Below, one piece after another: positions 29,593 to 41,508 of a DNA stretch of 64,000 bases. Both the position numbers and the translations under genes were made by a program. Each line of letters opens with the position of its first letter. The first letter of the stretch is position 1. Location: contig JALJCO010007107.1 in the NCBI GenBank assembly GCA_023101725.1, positions 1 through 64,000 on the forward strand, given 5' to 3'. The notes under the pieces are model-generated. The model saw only the letters and a list, made by a program, of their open reading frames with translations. It searched no databases and had not been told where the DNA came from. Source of the stretch: Atherinomorus stipes (taxonomy: Eukaryota > Chordata > Actinopteri > Atheriniformes > Atherinidae).

Positions 29593-32500
29593 AGAAATTA
29601 TGAAAGGTTCAACAAAGTTAAATGAATAATTCTGAGGACTGGCCGGTCAAGGAGGTGAGGAAATGTCTATGAAACATGTCAGGCTTATTAAGACGTTGAC
29701 GCCACCCTGTCCTGCCATCAAAGACTCTATGAAATATGAAATAACCAGATAAAAAGTAACTTTGTTGTTGCCACTTTGAGAAACAAACCAATTTCTCTTC
29801 TCTATCAGAGTACTTTTAAGATCTTGACTTACATGGGAGAGGTGTCACTCTTCTGCTGGGTAAGCCAATCATAGATGTATCATGCTAATGCGTTAATACA
29901 AATTTCTTCTTGAAGTATTAATACTTTAATACTGTACTTCATGCATCATATCTAAGATGTACAGTTTCTAATACCTGTTGCATCACTCAGTGATAAAAAC
30001 TTTGCTTAGAAAACTCTGTTGAATACAATCTAATACTTGTCTTCTGCCCCCTGGTGGAGATGTTTGGCATTACAATAATTCTGACATATCACACAATACA
30101 AATATATAAAAATAAATAAAGAATATGTAAAATATGTAATATTAAAAATATAATAATATATATAGAAGATGTATAATATATAAAAATAAATAGTAAAAGA
30201 AAACTAAAAATACATTAATTTTACATAAATTTGAATTTTATTTTAGGGCCAAATACAAATGCAGCTTTGCCATTAATCATTTCTGCTTTTCTAAACCATA
30301 AACTGGCTAAAAAGATAATTGGGTGCTCCAAAATGAACTACTTTTTTGCTTACATACCGCATGATAGTAATAAACACACAGTATGAGTATGCATGATGTG
30401 CAGTAAGGAGTTTCAGAAGCAGATATGAGATTTTGCAGGGCTTGGGATGCCACGGTTGAATATTTAAAAGGGACATTTTGTCTGGATAAGGTGATTCCTG
30501 CTCTTTCAGGGGTAAAGGATGCACACAGCAGCGTTCTGCTGAGCAGAAGCAAACTATAAAAGTACAACCTCAAATTCTCACTTTGCAAAAACAGAAAGTC
30601 ATGATGAAAAAAATCTTGTATTGCAAACACAGATGCAATTTTTCATCAATGTGCTGTCTATTACAGTTTGAAGCCCCTCAAGCTTCTTCACATTAGAAGA
30701 GAAAATTCAAATCTTACATATAAAAGGATTGCTGGCGTTCAGTCACATGAAAATCACCTCAAACTCTGGCATATTTAGACTCCACTCCATTTTCAGAAGC
30801 AATTTTTGTCAACATCTTTATTTAAAATCTTTGGCTGAAAAAACTAAGCCATGAAGCAACCTCAGGATTTTAGGATGCATCACGATGATGCGCTGGGATG
30901 CGGCTTCAGTGATGTTCCTGGGGTCACCAGGAATTTTGGGTCTTTCAACATCACCTATAAATGCAGGGGTCATCAAATCCCAGCTGTCATGTCATCAGCA
31001 GCACCACCCGTTGGCTTTGTCCATGGTTTCTGCCGAGGCATGCCTCCCCTTTTAGCTGCTCTGGTAACACCAGGCCTGTCAGCGCTTTACAGAGGAAATT
31101 CCCTGGACCACCACTTCATGCAACATCAAATTAATGAGGTGCATGTGACATCATAATATTAAGGGATTAGAGTTTGGATTTGTCTGCCCTTCTGTCAAGG
31201 GCAAGTTGAGAAAAACTGTAAGGCCTATAATAATGACTTGTCCTCTGGGTGAAAGATGATAAAATACAGATGATGTAAAATCTGCCTGTGTAGAGCAGAA
31301 ACTATGACTGTGAAAAAAATCTAATTTCTTAATATCCAGAGTCACAATTTAGATTGTGTGACATTGTTGCAGCAACCTGAATGTTCTGTGGATGAACACA
31401 AAAATCACTAAACTTTTTGTGGACTATTTAAACCTTTAAAGTCACACTACGTGGCTTTCTGACCTTAAAGCTCCCCACTGAGCCAAAGACAGCTATTAGA
31501 TGTCTTGTTTAAGTTTAGACCGAAATTCACCTGACTATATTCAGCCCATATTTTAGCCTGAATCTAAAAGTTAGAATTTAACCCATTATTATTAAACATT
31601 AAACTTAAAAAAACAACCGTAAGCTGTGCAAATGATGGCCAAATTTTGGATTAACACATTTCCAACAGTCACTGATCAATGTACAGTGTAGTTTGGATCT
31701 AGTCTAAGCTTAAACGCCTAAAAAACGTTCATTTTTAGACCAGTGGTAGACTTATTTTATAGCCTAGATATCTTTTAGATTGAAAAACGCTCGGTGGGTC
31801 AACTTTTCCATCTTGTGTGATGGCAGAGACATTGAATAAAGTCATTTCTGAAGCCATTGCTGCCAAGCTGAGCTGTCCCAGGGCTGAGTGATATACTTTA
31901 CATCTTTTGCTTCCAGGACGCTGCATGATGTTGCAGCAGAGTTTCACTTTACGCACCACATCACAGGCTGGTACACAGATATAAACACACTGGGAAAAAA
32001 ACACACTTTGCAATCTGATATTCAGCCAGAAAGTCTTTTTGATGTTTTGAGAAAAATATACAGGCAAGTGTGGGACTATTAATCATGTTTTGAGAGAATA
32101 TGTTTTTATTCCTCTCTGAGTTGTTTAAAGTGGTTATTTGGGATGTATATCAAGTTATATTATCTCAATTTCACTCTCGATTTTAGCTGTAAAAACATGT
32201 TTCGGGATCTCCTAGTATCATTTCACACACACAGCAAAAAGGAGCTATCTTTAAATAAGGAAAGAAAAAACTTGGAATGATAAATTGATGTAAGAAAAAA
32301 TGTCTAGACAAGTGGTGAAACTCTTATTTCACGTCCTTTGTTGAGTAAAAGCGACCTCAAACCAGCCTGCTGATGGAGCGTTGGGGGAAAAAGATTAATA
32401 GCATTGATAGAAATTCTTGAATGGAGCCTTTTTTAGTCATTTATGTATACGTCACTTGCGTATCCCTCGATAGTCGAGGTCCATTGAAATTGAATAGTGA

Positions 32501-32818
32501 CCGGTCTTTACGGAGTTAATTACAACAATGCCAGACAGTTGCTGTGTTTGACTGTTCCAATCAATAAGAAATTATTACCGGTTTCTCGTAAAGAAACACC
32601 AGCGATTGGCCTGGATTAGAAAAAGATTGGACCTGTTGGCATCTGATGGCTGCAAAGATGTGGACTAAATTTTTTCTGTGGAAATAAAGGGGAAGACGAG
32701 AGACAACTGCACGAATAGGAGGCAACACCAAGTCGTTTGGAACAGTGAAACTCACAGAAACTGTCTGGGATCGGTGTCATTAACTGCAGAAAAACCAGAC
32801 TCTGTTCTATTCAATAGG
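29593..32818. other. Intergenic, no gene seen
   Basis: AT-rich; a TATAAAAATA-rich low-complexity tract lies at 30100-30240. The 101-codon reading at 30851-31156 and others up to 32755 lack domains, splice context and homologues I know. An 8-bp GTATC-type hAT remnant may start near 29870. Confidence 0.4.
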
Positions 32819-32920
32819 CCTCCAAATAGGGATGGGTGATACCGAAATTTTTCATGTCGATACAATACCAGTAGTTTATGGTACTTTTAATTGGTATAGA
32901 TACTTTTGGCCCCATTAAAG

Positions 32921-33074
32921 CAGTGGTTCTCAAACTTTTTTTGCAGGCCCATCTCACCACTGCTACCAAATGCACCCAAACATTTACCATGAGATACATG
33001 AAAAATGCACTGCATTTGTTCATTAGTACTTTAAAGAATACTTTAAACTGAGTCCCCCAGTTTGAGAACTGCTG
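32921..33074. mobile_element. hAT-type MITE M (154 bp), perfect TSD
   Basis: Ends CAGTGGTTCTCAAACTTTTT and CCAGTTTGAGAACTGCTG, the classic CAGTGGTTCTCAAAC-type termini. Perfect 8-bp duplication CATTAAAG at 32913-32920 and 33075-33082. The target CATTAAAG is the left boundary of element L (TTAAAGGGACATTG), so M landed exactly on L's edge after L inserted. Confidence 0.92.
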
Positions 33075-33076
33075 CA

Positions 33077-34011
33077 TTAAAGGGACATTGTGTAAGTTCT
33101 CCTGTTATCTGTTCACAAAAATTGATTATTTGGTTCAAAAGTGTTTTTCCATTAATCAGTAATCACTCCCATCAACAAACTGAAGTTCTCCTCTAAGCTC
33201 TGAATTTGCCGTTCGTATTATTCATATCTACATTAAACGGGTCGGCTTGGTGGGGGCTACCATGCCGTGTTGCCATTTTTTTACATTCAGTAGAAGCGTG
33301 ACAGTAGAAAACCACAGAAACTCACTGGAGACACCGGAGTTGTCAGCTCAGGTCGGGGTGATGCTTTTGAAAAGTCACTGCGGTGCAGTGAGGAGGAACC
33401 AGCGTTACACTGATGCGTTCATGTGCAGGCGGGCACATGGCTGTCTGTAACAAACCAGATGTCATTTTAATCACAGAGGCCGAGAGAAAGACGGTAAAAC
33501 ATGGGTCAGGGAAAACAAAACGACATCGCCATGACAACATATCAGATGTGGACTGATGTCACTGTAACTGACGGACCACATCTTAAGCGCTAAAGTCCAT
33601 CCTCTCTTTAAACGGACTCGTCTTTTCAAACATGCTGCTTCCGTGTGGACTTATCGCGCCCCGGGTGCTTTCAGACATCAGGAAATGCTGCGGAAAAGTC
33701 CGCACAGCCCCGCTCTCCCTTCAAAACGACGTGCCGCAACATTTCCGCTCTTATGACATGAAGACCAGTCGGTACATGTCCGCTCCATCTCCGAGGTAAA
33801 AGACCGGTACGCATGTCTGAATGCAGCGTTATAAAGGACAGAGTCCGCAATATCACCGCTTTCCAGTGCAAGTCTGAAAGGGGCTATAGAAGCTGTTTAT
33901 GCCTTAGCATGCAGCGGCTGTCGTCCGTCTATCCGGTTTCACATGAATGCAGCATGAAACGTTTTAGCACGTTGCTTGCGATATACAATTGTTACACAAT
34001 GTCCCTTCAAA
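33077..34011. mobile_element. TTAA-type element L nested in N
   Basis: Left TTAAAGGGACATTGTGTAAG, right GTTACACAATGTCCCTTCAA; the termini pair over about 17 bp. The right TTAA has decayed to TTCAA. The interior has a 67-codon reading (33247-33450) without a domain. Interior CpGs are frequent (33600-33800), in contrast to the AT-rich host element N. Confidence 0.78.
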
Positions 34012-34733
34012 GAAAACCACATGATTGTCCAGTTTGCAATAATTACTGGTGCAATATTAAATATGAATAAAACTTGTGAACAAAAGTACTGAAAAAAATG
34101 CTTTTAAAAGCAATAATAACTGATATTGATGAAGAAATTAAACAAAATTAAGATTAAAAACCTCATTTAATTATCAAATAAAAAAATTAAAACCAGGTTA
34201 AGATTATTTACATTTGTTCAGTGAAAAATGTTAAAATATAAAATGTAATCTTAATATTTTAAATTTACCAAAACATAATGTGCAATAACCTGCATTAAAG
34301 AAAGATACCAAAACATCATCATCATCACGAACAGTGGCAGCATCATCAACACATCTGATAGGCTGCCACCGTCATGTAACACAGAAACATGAATCTGGCT
34401 GCTTCCAAACATCATTTCATTGCCTAAATCTCTTAGAAGTGAAAACAAATGTCATGTTTTTTATCTGTACAGTGGTATCGCGATACTCAAAAAAGTATCA
34501 ATTCCGGTAATTTATCTGGCTGTTATCGAAGTATCAACTCCAGGGTATCGATATGCCCATCCCTACTTCCAAAGCTTTCTGACTGTTGTGGGCAGTTGCG
34601 AGCATGTGCGGGTAACGTATGCATGAATTACCAAAACTGTCAATTAAGAAGAATTATTTTCTCTCTTTTCTCTCAAAGTGAGAAAGAAACAACACTGAAA
34701 AGAAGCTCTAATAGTTGAGGTTTGAGGAGTTTT

Positions 34734-35022
34734 TAGGGATGGGAAAAAATATCAACACATTGACATATCGTGATATTTTCATCTGCTGATAAATCGATAT
34801 TTAAAAACGCAGTATTGCTCTATTTTACAAAAAAACCTCGCAAGACTTCACTGTTCTCTTACGAAATCTTGCAAGATGTCTTGACAACGCGTGAGATTTT
34901 GTAACGGAACAACAAAATCTCACAAGATTTTTCTAGTAAAATAGATCGATACCCCGTTTTTATATATCGATATGATATTAGCAGATGAAAATATCGCAAT
35001 ATTTCAGTGTATCGATATTTTT
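34734..35022. mobile_element. hAT-type element B, copy 3
   Basis: Begins TAGGGATGGGAAAAAATATC, has the GATATTTTCATCTGCTGATA and CTATTTTACAAAAAAACCTC blocks, and ends ATTTCAGTGTATCGATATTT. The last few bases of the right terminus are missing, and no duplication is visible, so this copy is older or end-truncated. 170 bp right of element N. Confidence 0.8.
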
Positions 35023-35229
35023 GTATAATACAGGACTCAAAATGAGAGTTTCACCTCTTTTTAAAAATCAAGTATCTCACTTAATTGCCTGAAATCCACA
35101 CGTTTTTTTCTTAATTCAGGAAATCAAGTGTAATTAAACTACACTGGCAGATTATTTCACTTGATTACTGTCTGAATATTCTGAATTTATTTATTTTTTT
35201 AGTAAGATGGCTCATTTTAATAAGTGCAC

Positions 35230-35450
35230 GCTGGCTGCTGTGAACTCACACCGTGGCTGATTCAGGAAAGAAATTTAAGAAGAAATGGGAAGAAAAAAGG
35301 AAAAGAGAGAGATAAGACAAGACATCAGACTGACTTTTACCGTCTGGAGAGCGCTCAGAAAAGAGACAGGATGAAGATAGATGCTGAATTAATCATCGTC
35401 AGGGGGTGCGTCACTGAGAAAGTCTTCCAAAATTACATTGTGCCTCTTTA
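35230..35450 (+). repeat. Dispersed repeat K, copy 1
   Basis: Shares the order AGAGATAAGAC..ACTG, CTTTTACCGTCTGGAG, ATGAAGATAGATGCTGAATT, GGGGGTGCGTCACTGAGAAA and a final CCTCTTTAA with 41.33-41.51 kb. Because it ends in TTTAA next to TGTGCC, it may be the right part of a TTAA element. An apparent 75-codon ORF is a by-product. Confidence 0.6.
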
Positions 35451-36892
35451 ATGTAACATGGCTGAGTTGTAAAGCTCTGAGGAAGCCTGACAAAATCCTG
35501 AAACCTTTTAAAATCTCTGCTCTAAGGAGTCCTTTTCAAACCCGACACAGAAGTCAAAGTCTTTTAGTTTCTCTGAACACTTACAGTTCCCTCTGAACAT
35601 CATCCAGTCAGTAAAAACCATTTGTGCTGTACCTGTGGAAACAATTTAGGATGATTTAAAGTTGGTTTCTGGGAGGGAGACTTTGCTAAATGGATCAAAC
35701 TGCTGCATCAGATGATAAAAACAGCAGCTAACAGCTGTATTTATCTCTGGGGGGGACGTTTAAGAGCAGCTGTTTTGTCTCCACCACCCACGTTCTCATC
35801 TACAAGAAACTAAATGATGACCAATCTTCTGTCTTTCACTATCTGCGGCGTTAGATTTGATCATCAGCACGGCTGAGGAGTCTGTCTGGCAGAAAGCGGA
35901 GCTGTGGGATCCTACCACTGAACTCTGATATCTGGTGAGTTTGCATGTGTTTTCCATTTTGTTGCTTGTTTTTTTTTTTTTTTTTTTTCCCCCAGTTAAT
36001 GGTTTGGACGCTTCAGTGAAAGTAACCACAACCACATCAGGGATTTATAATGGGAGCTAAAAAATGGACTGGACAAGAGTTCTGATGTTTCAGGAAAAAT
36101 CATTAAAGCTGGATATAAAACCAGAATGAAAGACAGCAGATTAACTTTTTTTTTTTTCCAAGACGTCGCTCTCAAATTATGTGTTTCCCTCCACTTTGGA
36201 TAGGCAGGAAAGTGACAAGCTTTTTTATCATTTTACAAGCTAGAAATCCTCTTTGAGAAGCTCTTAACTGACACTGAAAAGAGAGAAGATAATTAGCTTT
36301 TTCAATAAAACTTGAGGAGGAAAGCAGCTTTCTGAGAGGAGCTCTGTTCTTGAAACACTTCATGGACTTATGGAAGAAAAACAATCAGAGTGGTTTCCTT
36401 CAGTTTAAAAAGAGACATCTGACTGAAAACATTTTCCTCACAGTTCTGTAGATTTTTAAAACAATAAAGCAAACTAATGCAGGATCATGAATTCCTGTTA
36501 CACATTATGAACGTATGATGATCTCAGTGTGGATTTATGTGATAATAGATCATCAGTTGATGAACATTAATTAATTGTTAATTCATTAATTCATCGATAT
36601 ACCAACAATTTTTTTCAGTTTAGACCAAAATATACAAAAATCAGTTTTAATCCTTTTGATTTTTTTCTCTTTTTTTATATGCAAGACAAACCCAAAGAAG
36701 TTCATATTGGTGTGTTGAGCTTCATTTCAGGTAAATCCCTACCAGTGAAGGTTTCATCATTACTTAACGATGATTTAAAGACGAATGCGTACCCTCAAGT
36801 AAAGTCGCATCAAATTCAATATGAAATTACGAGTAATTCATGTTTTAGTTACAGGTAAGTTTCTATTAAACAAATTGTGCCCCTTTAAAAAA
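35451..36892. other. Unassigned stretch, no gene confirmed
   Basis: A G-run at 35750 and T-runs at about 35966 and 36150 are low complexity. 35815-35937 is bounded on the right by CTG|GTGAGTTT, a good splice donor, but has no coding signal I trust. The rest is AT-rich. Confidence 0.35.
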
Positions 36893-37700
36893 CATTTAAA
36901 GGTACAGTATGTAAAAAATTAAAGGTCAGTGGCAGAAAAATGTTATATAATTTAAAACTGTTTCAATCGATGTGTAATCGCTGCACTAGAATAACTGTTA
37001 TGTGTTTATTTTCTTAGAATGAGTCATTTATATCTACTTGCTGCAGGTGCACATACATGGAGGCTGCCAGTTTTGTTCCACCATTTTTACTACGGTGTCC
37101 CTGAGTGGACAAAACAATGTGTGTGAAGTGAGAACCCTCTGAACTTTAAAATTGCTGTACCAGCTTCGAGTTATAGACTGTATGTACATACAGAATGCAT
37201 GAATTAATGACATTTAGTGGTAAAGATGGGTATTTGAAAGATATTCCAGCACTGTTGTGAATGTACGGTGGCCGTTAGTGCCCAAAATTCTCCTAGATAT
37301 AAAGATGTTTTCATCTGTGAGTGGATCCAGTGGTCTCAGGTGTAGCTATGACTGTACTATGAGTAACTACTTTTTATGTCTTTTAAGCCATTACTGATCT
37401 CAAACAGTCTCTATCTCCCATTAAACAAAGCTGGTACAGCAGTTTTAACGTTCAGAGGATTCTCACTTCACACACATTGTTTTGTCCATTCAGGGACACC
37501 GTAATAAAAATGGTGGTACAAATATGGCAGCCTCCATATGTGCACCACCCTGCAAGTAGATATAAATGACTTATTCTAAGAAAATAAGCTATCCTAGTGC
37601 AACAATTACACATCAATAGAAACACAGTTTTTATTTTCAAAATACCATTTTGGTTTGGAAAAAGTAGCTGGCTTACCACAACTTTTGTACAGTTTTAGAA
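36893..37700. mobile_element. Large palindromic element J
   Basis: The two arms are about 280 bp: left GTGCACATACATGGAGGCTG, CCATTTTTACTACGGTGTCC and CAAAACAATGTGTGTGAAGT mirror right CAGCCTCCATATGTGCAC, GGACACCGTAATAAAAATGG and ACTTCACACACATTGTTTTG. The apex (about 37165-37425) is unique. The left end TTTAAAGGTACAGTATGTAA points to the TTAA-type family; the right end is decayed. No ORF of interest. Confidence 0.85.
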
Positions 37701-38117
37701 AAAAAAGAAAAAAATTAACAGCATGACAATGAATTATAGTATATTTTTAAAAATTTGGACATATCGGCATTTTGATGATTGCATGAATTTATAAATTAAC
37801 AATGAATTAATGTTTATCAATTAATAATCTATTAAGTGTGAAGTAATCACATAAATCCACGTTGAAATAAATTACTTCATGATGAGCAACAGGATTTCAT
37901 GACAGATCCTGTTTAATTAATGTATTAGTTCATCATCATTAGTTAGGTACATGTATATGATTTCATTATTGTAAAGTGTTGTTGCAATTAAACACAACAT
38001 TTGAAAATGGAAAGTTTGACATGTAAAGATCCGGAAACCTTTTCTGTATCCCAACAAATTACTGACTTAACAGGATTTAGATCCAAAAATGAAATAGCTG
38101 ATAGTTATCTTCTCCTG

Positions 38118-38613
38118 TAGGGATGCACGGTATTGGAATTTTGGCCGATATTAAATACGCCGATATTTTAAAACTCATGTGGCCAATAATCGATATCGAT
38201 ACCAATATTAAAGCTGAAAAATAAATTATGTCATATTCATTCCTTGTGCAAAATTGGAAAAAAATACCCCAACTTTTGTTATGTATAACAAGTCAAACTT
38301 AATAACAGTTCAAACAAAACTAATAGGATGTGTGCATTATAAAACAAAAACCCAAAAATCACAGGATATTTGGTAATTTACACAAATGATCGTGTATAAA
38401 TTCTGTTCACACAGAACATCCTAAAAGAAACTTCCTAAAATAAGTTTTAAAGTCTGTAAAAAAGAAGTTTTTGCTTTTTTTAGACTTTAGAAAAAGCAGC
38501 CTGATCGGTTAAATATCGGTTAAATATCGGTGGGCTAGCCGATGTCCAATATTCATTTTTAAGGCCGATTTCGTCCGATACCGATAGGGGGCCGATTATA
38601 TCGTGCATCCCTA
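38118..38613. mobile_element. hAT-type element A, copy 3, un-nested, perfect TSD
   Basis: Starts TAGGGATGCACGGTATTGG and ends ATATCGTGCATCCCTA; flanked by the perfect 8-bp duplication TTCTCCTG (38110-38117 and 38614-38621). It lies in reverse orientation relative to the copies at 13.9 and 57.8 kb, and lacks element B. It shows the 496-bp form of A, with internal AAATTATGTCATATTCATTC sequence that the nested copies do not have. Confidence 0.92.
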
Positions 38614-38621
38614 TTCTCCTG

Positions 38622-39654
38622 TAGAATAGTGAAGTTGTTTTCCAGCATTTAGGATCTTTCCCAAACAAGCATTCATGCAGTTCGAGCTGATCCATGTGAC
38701 TTTTTATTTTCTAGACATATTTCTCTGATTTTCTGACATTAAGGAAACTTCTCTCCATCTTTTCTTTGTAGGTTCTGTAAGAAGTGCTTCTCACCAACCC
38801 AGCACAGTTTCCAGCTCCTCTGCAGAAGGATATTCCAGTTTTTGGACTTTTGATTCTCTTTTTTCCAACATCAAGTTGTACTCAGTTGGATGAGTAAAAG
38901 TTTGGTCTCCATAAATGAGTTTCAGTGACAAATTTAATATTTAACAGCATTCAACAGCAGGCAACCCAAATGAAACTGAGCGAACTGTGTGAATGCTGCA
39001 GAGTGTATTTTTACAGAAAAGAACTACTTTGTTTGCTTGTGGAGTCGCGTACGGCCCGACGATGACGGACGCATTCCTTGTTGCTGAGAAACCTCAGCGC
39101 GGACGTAACCTTCTGAAATATTTGTGGTGGAAACGGCACTGAGCGGAGCTGGAGGTCGGACTTGTTGACCTCTGGAGTCTGGAACGTGTCTCTGATCAGA
39201 TGGTCGCAGACGGTTCTTTCTTCTCATGATTTTTTTTTTATCAGAGATTTTTGCCAAACCTTGCAAAGCTGTTGTTGACAGAGCCAGAGATCAAAGCCTG
39301 CATGGTTCGGATATTTCTCATGACTTTTTGGAATTTTTTTATTACTCCTCATTCCTGACTGGCTGCATGATGGAAGACAAGGATAAAAACCTGTCTGATA
39401 AAAACCCGGTTCTTTACTGTTCGAGTAAAATCTGCAGATGATTGAATTTATTATATGAGCGCGCAAAAATCCACAGTGGAGGATTATCTGAGTTCATTTC
39501 ATCTCATATTAATCCTAAAAGGATTATTTAATATTGTGAAACTGAAACTAAACTCTCTGGAAGTTGGAAAGTTTTAGTGGGGGACTAAATGTCCCAGAAT
39601 CCGGAGCTCTACTCATCGTGTTAGCCCAAATCTCAGAGGACATCATCCATCACC
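38622..39654. promoter_or_regulatory. Presumed dipk1c upstream/5' leader region
   Basis: From about 39030 to 39220 the sequence becomes CpG-richer (CGTACGGCCCGACGATGACG), which could mark the promoter. A 120-bp region at 39560-39654 is probably 5' UTR. At 38760-38771 a pyrimidine tract ends in TTTGTAG|G, a possible acceptor, but no exon is provable. No TATA box stands out. Confidence 0.35.
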
Positions 39655-39876
39655 ATGCTCCCTGGTGGGCTGGTGTCAGGAGGAGGGGGCTGCGGCGGGG
39701 GGCTGTGTCTGCTCAGATGGCTGGGCCTCAGGCTGTGGTCCCGCCGGGGGACCCTGGTCTTCGCTCTGCTCTGGTTCGGGTCCTGGTTGTTCCTGAACGG
39801 TCTGGTTCTGGTCCATAGGAGCATCCTGTCTGACTACTGCACCGATGATAAGAGCAAGAGGATCCTGCAGCGGCTG
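39655..39876 (+). CDS. dipk1c: DIPK1C (FAM69C) exon 1, N-terminal part
   Basis: Seventy-four codons from an ATG in CACCATGC context to a strong donor, CGGCTG|GTGAGT, at 39877, phase 0. The protein has a Gly-rich, Arg-containing cytosolic start, one hydrophobic anchor at about residues 32-55 (TLVFALLWFGSWLFLNGLVL), then SILSDYCTDDKSKRILQRL. The Cys-Thr-Asp-(Asp/Glu)-Lys-Ser-(Lys/Arg)-Arg-Ile-Leu block directly after the anchor is what I recall from human DIPK1C. The family are type II ER membrane proteins with a Cys-rich luminal region and a divergent kinase fold. SRRG just before the anchor may act as an arginine-type ER signal. Later exons are not seen in the window. Alternative: another DIPK1 paralogue. 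Confidence 0.72.
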
Positions 39877-41164
39877 GTGAGTTAAACCTCTCATTTCTCA
39901 GTCCAATGTTCCCTGATGTATCCTCATATTACTTACTGGGAGTTTTCTGGAAACTTTGGAAATGCAAAGAAAGTTCGGAGCTGCAGCATTCTGCTTTTTT
40001 GGCCTCTGATTGATGCTTCATTCCACACAAATGTAGTTTAAACTAACTTCATGCATCTCATCCTGGGAGAAAAAGCAGAGCCTGGTTTTATTAGTTGCCG
40101 ACGGCTGCAGGGAACCAGAGTTTACAGCCATGTTGCTGATGAATAGGTTGGGTTCGGTTAGACACTAAATCAGATTTTTTGGGTGGTTAAAACTGTAATA
40201 GTTTTGTGCTGCAGTGCAGAAAAAGCTGTGTTCTCTCGTTTAATTAGACTTTTATGGGCTTGGTGAATGTCTGGTGGTTGGTGCTGATGGGTGGCCTGTT
40301 TGTTTTTCTAGTTTCAGCTGTCGGAATGAGAAAACAGTGGAACAGTTGTGGTATATGTCAGTAAGTAGGTGAACGTTGGTGCCAACTGAGCGTGAAGGTG
40401 AAGTGCAAGCATGTTTTCCACCAGCTGTGATCAGCAATACTGAATCTAGGCTGCGGATGTTCTGCAGAACTCGACCTTGATGATGATTTAGTTAGACGAG
40501 GATGGATGAATACGCATTTCCAGGTAAAACTGTTCTTTTCTGTGTTTGTTATTAAATCTGGACCTGGTGAGCGTCAGCTGATCTGAGGGATTTTGGTTCC
40601 TCTGTCCACTTTGATTTTCACATTGACATTTTCTTTCATGGAACCATCAGAAACCTGATAATAGATGACCATGATGGATTCTTTTGAGAGCTTCCAAACC
40701 CACAAAGCAACCTTCAGGTGGGGGTAAATTTGCTTCTTGGAATAGGGAGCAGTGTCTTTACCTTCAGAGATGTCACAGACAACTTTTAGACCTTAAAAAT
40801 ACGTGTTTGTGATTTGTTTTGATGGCACAAAAACATTCATTACAGATCTGGACATGAAAAAGTTCCCCTTTCAGTCGACTGCCAGCCACTTACCAGCGAC
40901 TTGTCTGCTAATTCAATCGCACAGAGAAACGCCTGTGTGCCCGGGGGAAATGATTTCAGAGCATAAATGAACGCCCGGAACAAGGACGTTTCCACACGCC
41001 AAGTTTGGACACCGTGCCTGATGACGTATTTGAGGGACAAATCGTTCAGCCAGTGATAGTGCACTGTTACTGCACCACTTCTGGCAGAAAAAGGAGGAAC
41101 TTTTTCATGCCTGCATCTGTATGCTCATTTTCGAGCCCTCACTGCCCAGAAGCTTTCTGAGGCT
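39877..41164 (+). other. Start of dipk1c intron 1
   Basis: Begins GTGAGT. Unique-looking sequence without exons or strong repeat ends. Readings at 40252-40437 and 40840-41064 (minus) are not supported. Confidence 0.5.
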
Positions 41165-41508
41165 CAGAAGCAACACTATGTAAGTTTCCTATCCAGGACT
41201 TGGCTACGACATTGCAGCCGACTATTGGTTGCGCACCGCATCACTTTACTAGCAAACGGATATGAACCAGCATGAACACAGCGGGTGTTTTGCACGCACA
41301 TCCTGTCGGATTCTGTAAAGAAACACAAGGAAACATTATTGAGAGGAAAAGAAAGAGAGGAAGGGAAAGAACAAGAGTCAAGATAAGACTGTCTTTTACT
41401 GGCTGGAGTGAAGCACAGTACAGGTACGATGCAAGATGGATGCTAGTTTAGATGTTGATGGGGGGGTCACTGAGAAAGCTGCTAAAAGTTCCTTTGTGGG
41501 TCTTTAAA
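41165..41508 (+). repeat. Dispersed repeat K, copy 2
   Basis: Left part CACTATGTAAGTTTCC and right part CTGTCTTTTACTGGCTGGAG, GATGGATGCTAGTTTAGATG, GGGGGGGTCACTGAGAAAGC, ending GGGTCTTTAAAG. It corresponds to the copy at 35.2 kb. Ends look like a TTAA-type MITE, but the left TTAA is not seen. Confidence 0.55.

Larger units (their letters stand above)
32827..34565. mobile_element. hAT-type element N hosting two other elements
   Basis: Left TAGGGATGGGTGATACCG, right CGATATGCCCATCCCTA. The flanks are CCTCCAAA (32819-32826) and CTTCCAAA (34566-34573), an 8-bp duplication with one mismatch. Subterminal words GATACAATACCAG and GTATCAACTCCAGG pair loosely. N contributes about 250 bp on the left and 550 bp on the right; a TTAA-type element L and hAT-type M fill the middle. 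Confidence 0.82.

Noticed and set aside
30851..31156. 101-codon ORF
   Set aside because: No recognisable motif, no splice-site context, AT-rich surroundings.
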